Made by a program: the position numbers and the translations under genes. A stretch of 30,634 nt of DNA from an uncultured Lachnospiraceae bacterium (GTDB lineage Bacteria > Bacillota_A > Clostridia > Lachnospirales > Lachnospiraceae), in the NCBI GenBank assembly GCA_947564305.1, contig CANOBT010000059.1, positions 1 to 30,634 of the forward strand, given 5' to 3'. Position 1 is the first letter of the stretch. Each line of letters starts with the position of its first letter. Shown here in pieces: positions 28,986 through 30,634 of this stretch. A model generated the notes under the pieces. The model was not told the DNA's origin and made no database searches. It saw only the letters and a list, made by a program, of their open reading frames with translations.

Positions 28986-30356
28986 CTATCTGTCTTCTAA
29001 TTTTACATATTCACGGTACGGTGCAAGCGGTCTGTATGCAGGACGGATGATCTTGTCCACATTTTTCAGCTCTTCCAGCCTGTGTGCACTCCATCCAACG
29101 ATACGTGCTGCCGCGAAAATCGGCGTATACAATGCCGGCGGCAAATCCAGCATACTGTAAACCAAACCGCTGTAGAAGTCTACATTGGCATTAACGCCCT
29201 TGTACATACGGCGCTTCTCTCCGATAATCTTCGGCGCCATATGCTCTACCTTTTCATATAAAGCGTATTCGTCCTGATGTCCCTTTTCTCTTGCAAGCTG
29301 CTTTACAAACCGCTTAAAAATATCTGCACGCGGGTCAGATATGGAATAGATTGCATGTCCCATTCCATAAATCAGGCCCTTCTGGTCAAATGCTTTCTTA
29401 TCCAGCAGATCTTCCAGATACTGACGTATCTGCTCCTCATCGGTCCAGTCTGTCAGCGTCTTCTTCATGTCCTCAAACATCTGGGTTACTTTGATATTCG
29501 CTCCGCCATGCTTCGGTCCTTTCAATGAAGACATCGCCGCCGCTATGGTAGAGTATGTATCTGTCCCTGATGAAGTTACCACGTGAGTCGTAAATGTAGA
29601 ATTGTTACCGCCGCCGTGATCCATATGGAGCACTAACGCCATATCCAGGATTTTTGCTTCCAGCTTGGTATACTTGCGGTCCTCCCTGAGCATCATCAGG
29701 ATATTCTCTGCGGTAGAAAGAGCCGGATTCGGTGCGTAGATAAATAAATCTTCGCCCCTGCGGTAATTATATGCATGATACCCATAAACCATCAGCATCG
29801 GGAACTGGCTGATCAGATTCAGGCACTGCCGGAGTACATTCGGTATAGATGTGTCATCGGCTTTCGAGTCATAGGAATACAACTGCAGAATACAGCGTGA
29901 AATATTGTTCATCATGTCGCGGCTCGGCGCCTTCATCAGGACATCCCGGAAAAAGTTCGGCGGGAGCATCCTGCGCTCTGCGAGCATCACCTGGAAATCC
30001 TTCAGTTCCTGTGCATTCGGCAGTTCACCGAACAACAGCAGGTACGCCGTCTCCTCAAATCCAAAATGCTTCGCATCCAGAAAGCCTTTTACGATATCCT
30101 TAATATTATATCCGCGGTAGTAGAGCTTCCCTGCACAAGGTACCTCTTCCCCGTTCACGACCTTCTTGGCACACACATCGGAAATATTCGTTAAGCCTGC
30201 CAGCACACCCTTCCCATTTAAGTCACGCAGTCCGCGCTTCACCTCGTATTTCGTGTAAAGCTCTTTGTCGATAGCATTATTTTCTTCGCACTTGCGGGCC
30301 AGTTCCTGAATCTTAGGGCTGTTTTCGAAAAAAATGTTGTCAGTATCTTTGTGCAT
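28986..30356 (-). CDS. gltA: Citrate (or 2-methylcitrate) synthase
   Basis: 456 aa. Condenses oxaloacetate with acetyl-CoA, in clostridia mainly to supply 2-oxoglutarate for glutamate. Expected residues are visible: HMDHGGGNNSTF (His247), GPKHGGAN (His283), GMGHAIYSISDPR (His334, Asp341) and the N-terminal LYYRGYNIKDI substrate-domain motif (79-89). The usual DHE.N.ST motif reads DHGGGNNST, a variant I associate with the longer clostridial citrate/2-methylcitrate synthases. The ATG at 30356 has GGAGGGG 5 nt upstream; in-frame codons further up (to 30524) overlap the promoter. No aconitase or isocitrate dehydrogenase gene follows; a terminator comes at once. Confidence 0.93.
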   Translation of the reverse strand: MHKDTDNIFFENSPKIQELARKCEENNAIDKELYTKYEVKRGLRDLNGKGVLAGLTNISDVCAKKVVNGEEVPCAGKLYYRGYNIKDIVKGFLDAKHFGFEETAYLLLFGELPNAQELKDFQVMLAERRMLPPNFFRDVLMKAPSRDMMNNISRCILQLYSYDSKADDTSIPNVLRQCLNLISQFPMLMVYGYHAYNYRRGEDLFIYAPNPALSTAENILMMLREDRKYTKLEAKILDMALVLHMDHGGGNNSTFTTHVVTSSGTDTYSTIAAAMSSLKGPKHGGANIKVTQMFEDMKKTLTDWTDEEQIRQYLEDLLDKKAFDQKGLIYGMGHAIYSISDPRADIFKRFVKQLAREKGHQDEYALYEKVEHMAPKIIGEKRRMYKGVNANVDFYSGLVYSMLDLPPALYTPIFAAARIVGWSAHRLEELKNVDKIIRPAYRPLAPYREYVKLEDR

Positions 30357-30399
30357 GAAACCCCTCCTTCTTCTTGAATTTAATGAAATATACCTTTCT

Positions 30400-30428
30400 A
30401 TTATACTAAAAAGTGTGGATTTATACAA
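30400..30428 (-). promoter_or_regulatory. Citrate synthase promoter
   Basis: Minus strand TTGTAT (30428-30423), 17-bp spacer, TATAAT (30405-30400), about 40 nt before the ATG. Confidence 0.65.
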
Positions 30429-30474
30429 TGAAATGTGTATAAAAAATTTATGAAGTGGGACGGAAATATTTCTG

Positions 30475-30503
30475 TTGAATTGAGTGGAAAAAAGTGCTAA
30501 TCT
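30475..30503 (+). promoter_or_regulatory. Promoter of mini-toxin 4
   Basis: TTGAAT (30475-30480), 17-bp spacer, TAATCT (30498-30503) with TG one base before the -10. The palindrome CATGGTA-T-TACCATG (30511-30525) would sit at the 5' end of the transcript. Confidence 0.55.
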
Positions 30504-30549
30504 GTTTTTGCATGGTATTACCATGTAGGAAAGTGTCCATGACAGGGTG

Positions 30550-30598
30550 GTAGCCTCCCGAACTTACATAACCGGCTTGCCGGTGAGAAGAAGGGAGG
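30550..30598 (+). promoter_or_regulatory. Self-masking leader of mini-toxin 4
   Basis: The leader shares CCATGACAGGG and GCCTCCCG with mini-locus 2. CCTCCC (near 30555) can pair with the GGGAGG ribosome site (near 30594), with the hairpin ACCGGC-TT-GCCGGT between them. Confidence 0.5.
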
Positions 30599-30606
30599 TG
30601 CGTAAC

Positions 30607-30634
30607 ATGACAGCTTATGAAATCATTACGATTT
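30607..30634 (+). CDS. Putative holin-like toxin, N-terminus only
   Basis: Nine codons, MTAYEIITI, before the window ends. Strong GGGAGGTG site, same spacing and same leader motifs as the 38-aa toxin at 9305, and the MTxYE opening typical of holin-like toxins. Whether an antisense RNA follows cannot be seen. Confidence 0.65.

Overview
The window looks like chromosome from a spore-forming, low-to-mid GC Clostridia, most likely a Lachnospiraceae gut anaerobe (Blautia/Dorea/Mediterraneibacter-like). Grounds: gene content and order, AGGAGG-type ribosome sites throughout, a SipL-type spore morphogenesis protein, and several holin-like mini-toxin loci of a kind common in that family. The genus call is inference; no rRNA or other strong marker is present. 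No prophage, IS element, CRISPR array or tRNA was found.

Layout: (1) 1-5145, minus strand: pfkA-dnaX-ybaB (ybaB cut by the window start), then a PrcB-like lipoprotein and sipL, possibly a mother-cell sporulation pair. (2) 5216-5532: a tiny hydrophobic peptide gene facing an antisense RNA. (3) 5607-11033, plus strand: plsC, a nicotinate phosphoribosyltransferase with a 20-bp leader hairpin, ddl, a second mini-toxin/antisense locus, and murF. Phospholipid, NAD and peptidoglycan precursor synthesis are thus together. (4) 11168-16120, minus: a domain-permuted GH3 beta-glucosidase, a MATE exporter and an EamA transporter. (5) 16318-16545: rubredoxin with its own promoter, then a third sense/antisense locus (16577-16859) encoding a 25-aa peptide of a different type. 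(6) 16898-19662, minus: a GT2 glycosyltransferase, a permuted papain-like protein and a UPF0104 (LPG-synthase TM type) membrane protein, probably one operon for cell-surface glycoconjugates. (7) 19969-25551, minus: a branched-chain amino acid ABC importer (binding protein, two permeases, two ATPases) with a cytidylate-kinase-like gene at its end. (8) 25773-27892, plus: GH25 lysozyme with two LysM domains and a class B sortase. (9) 27964-30428, minus: an alpha/beta hydrolase and citrate synthase. (10) 30475-30634: the start of a fourth mini-toxin gene, cut by the window end.

The most interesting structure is the set of mini-loci. Three complete ones have the same design although their peptides differ. 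A short mRNA has a strong promoter, a 5' hairpin and an AUG masked by local pairing. A convergent antisense RNA of about 85-100 nt has a near-consensus 17-bp-spaced promoter and a strong intrinsic terminator. Imperfect inverted repeats at the outer ends mean that the antisense RNA and the mRNA leader share sequence, so the mRNA 3' end can pair with its own leader. This matches known type I toxin-antitoxin logic; the 25-aa version is the least familiar. All functional statements about these loci are inference from sequence.
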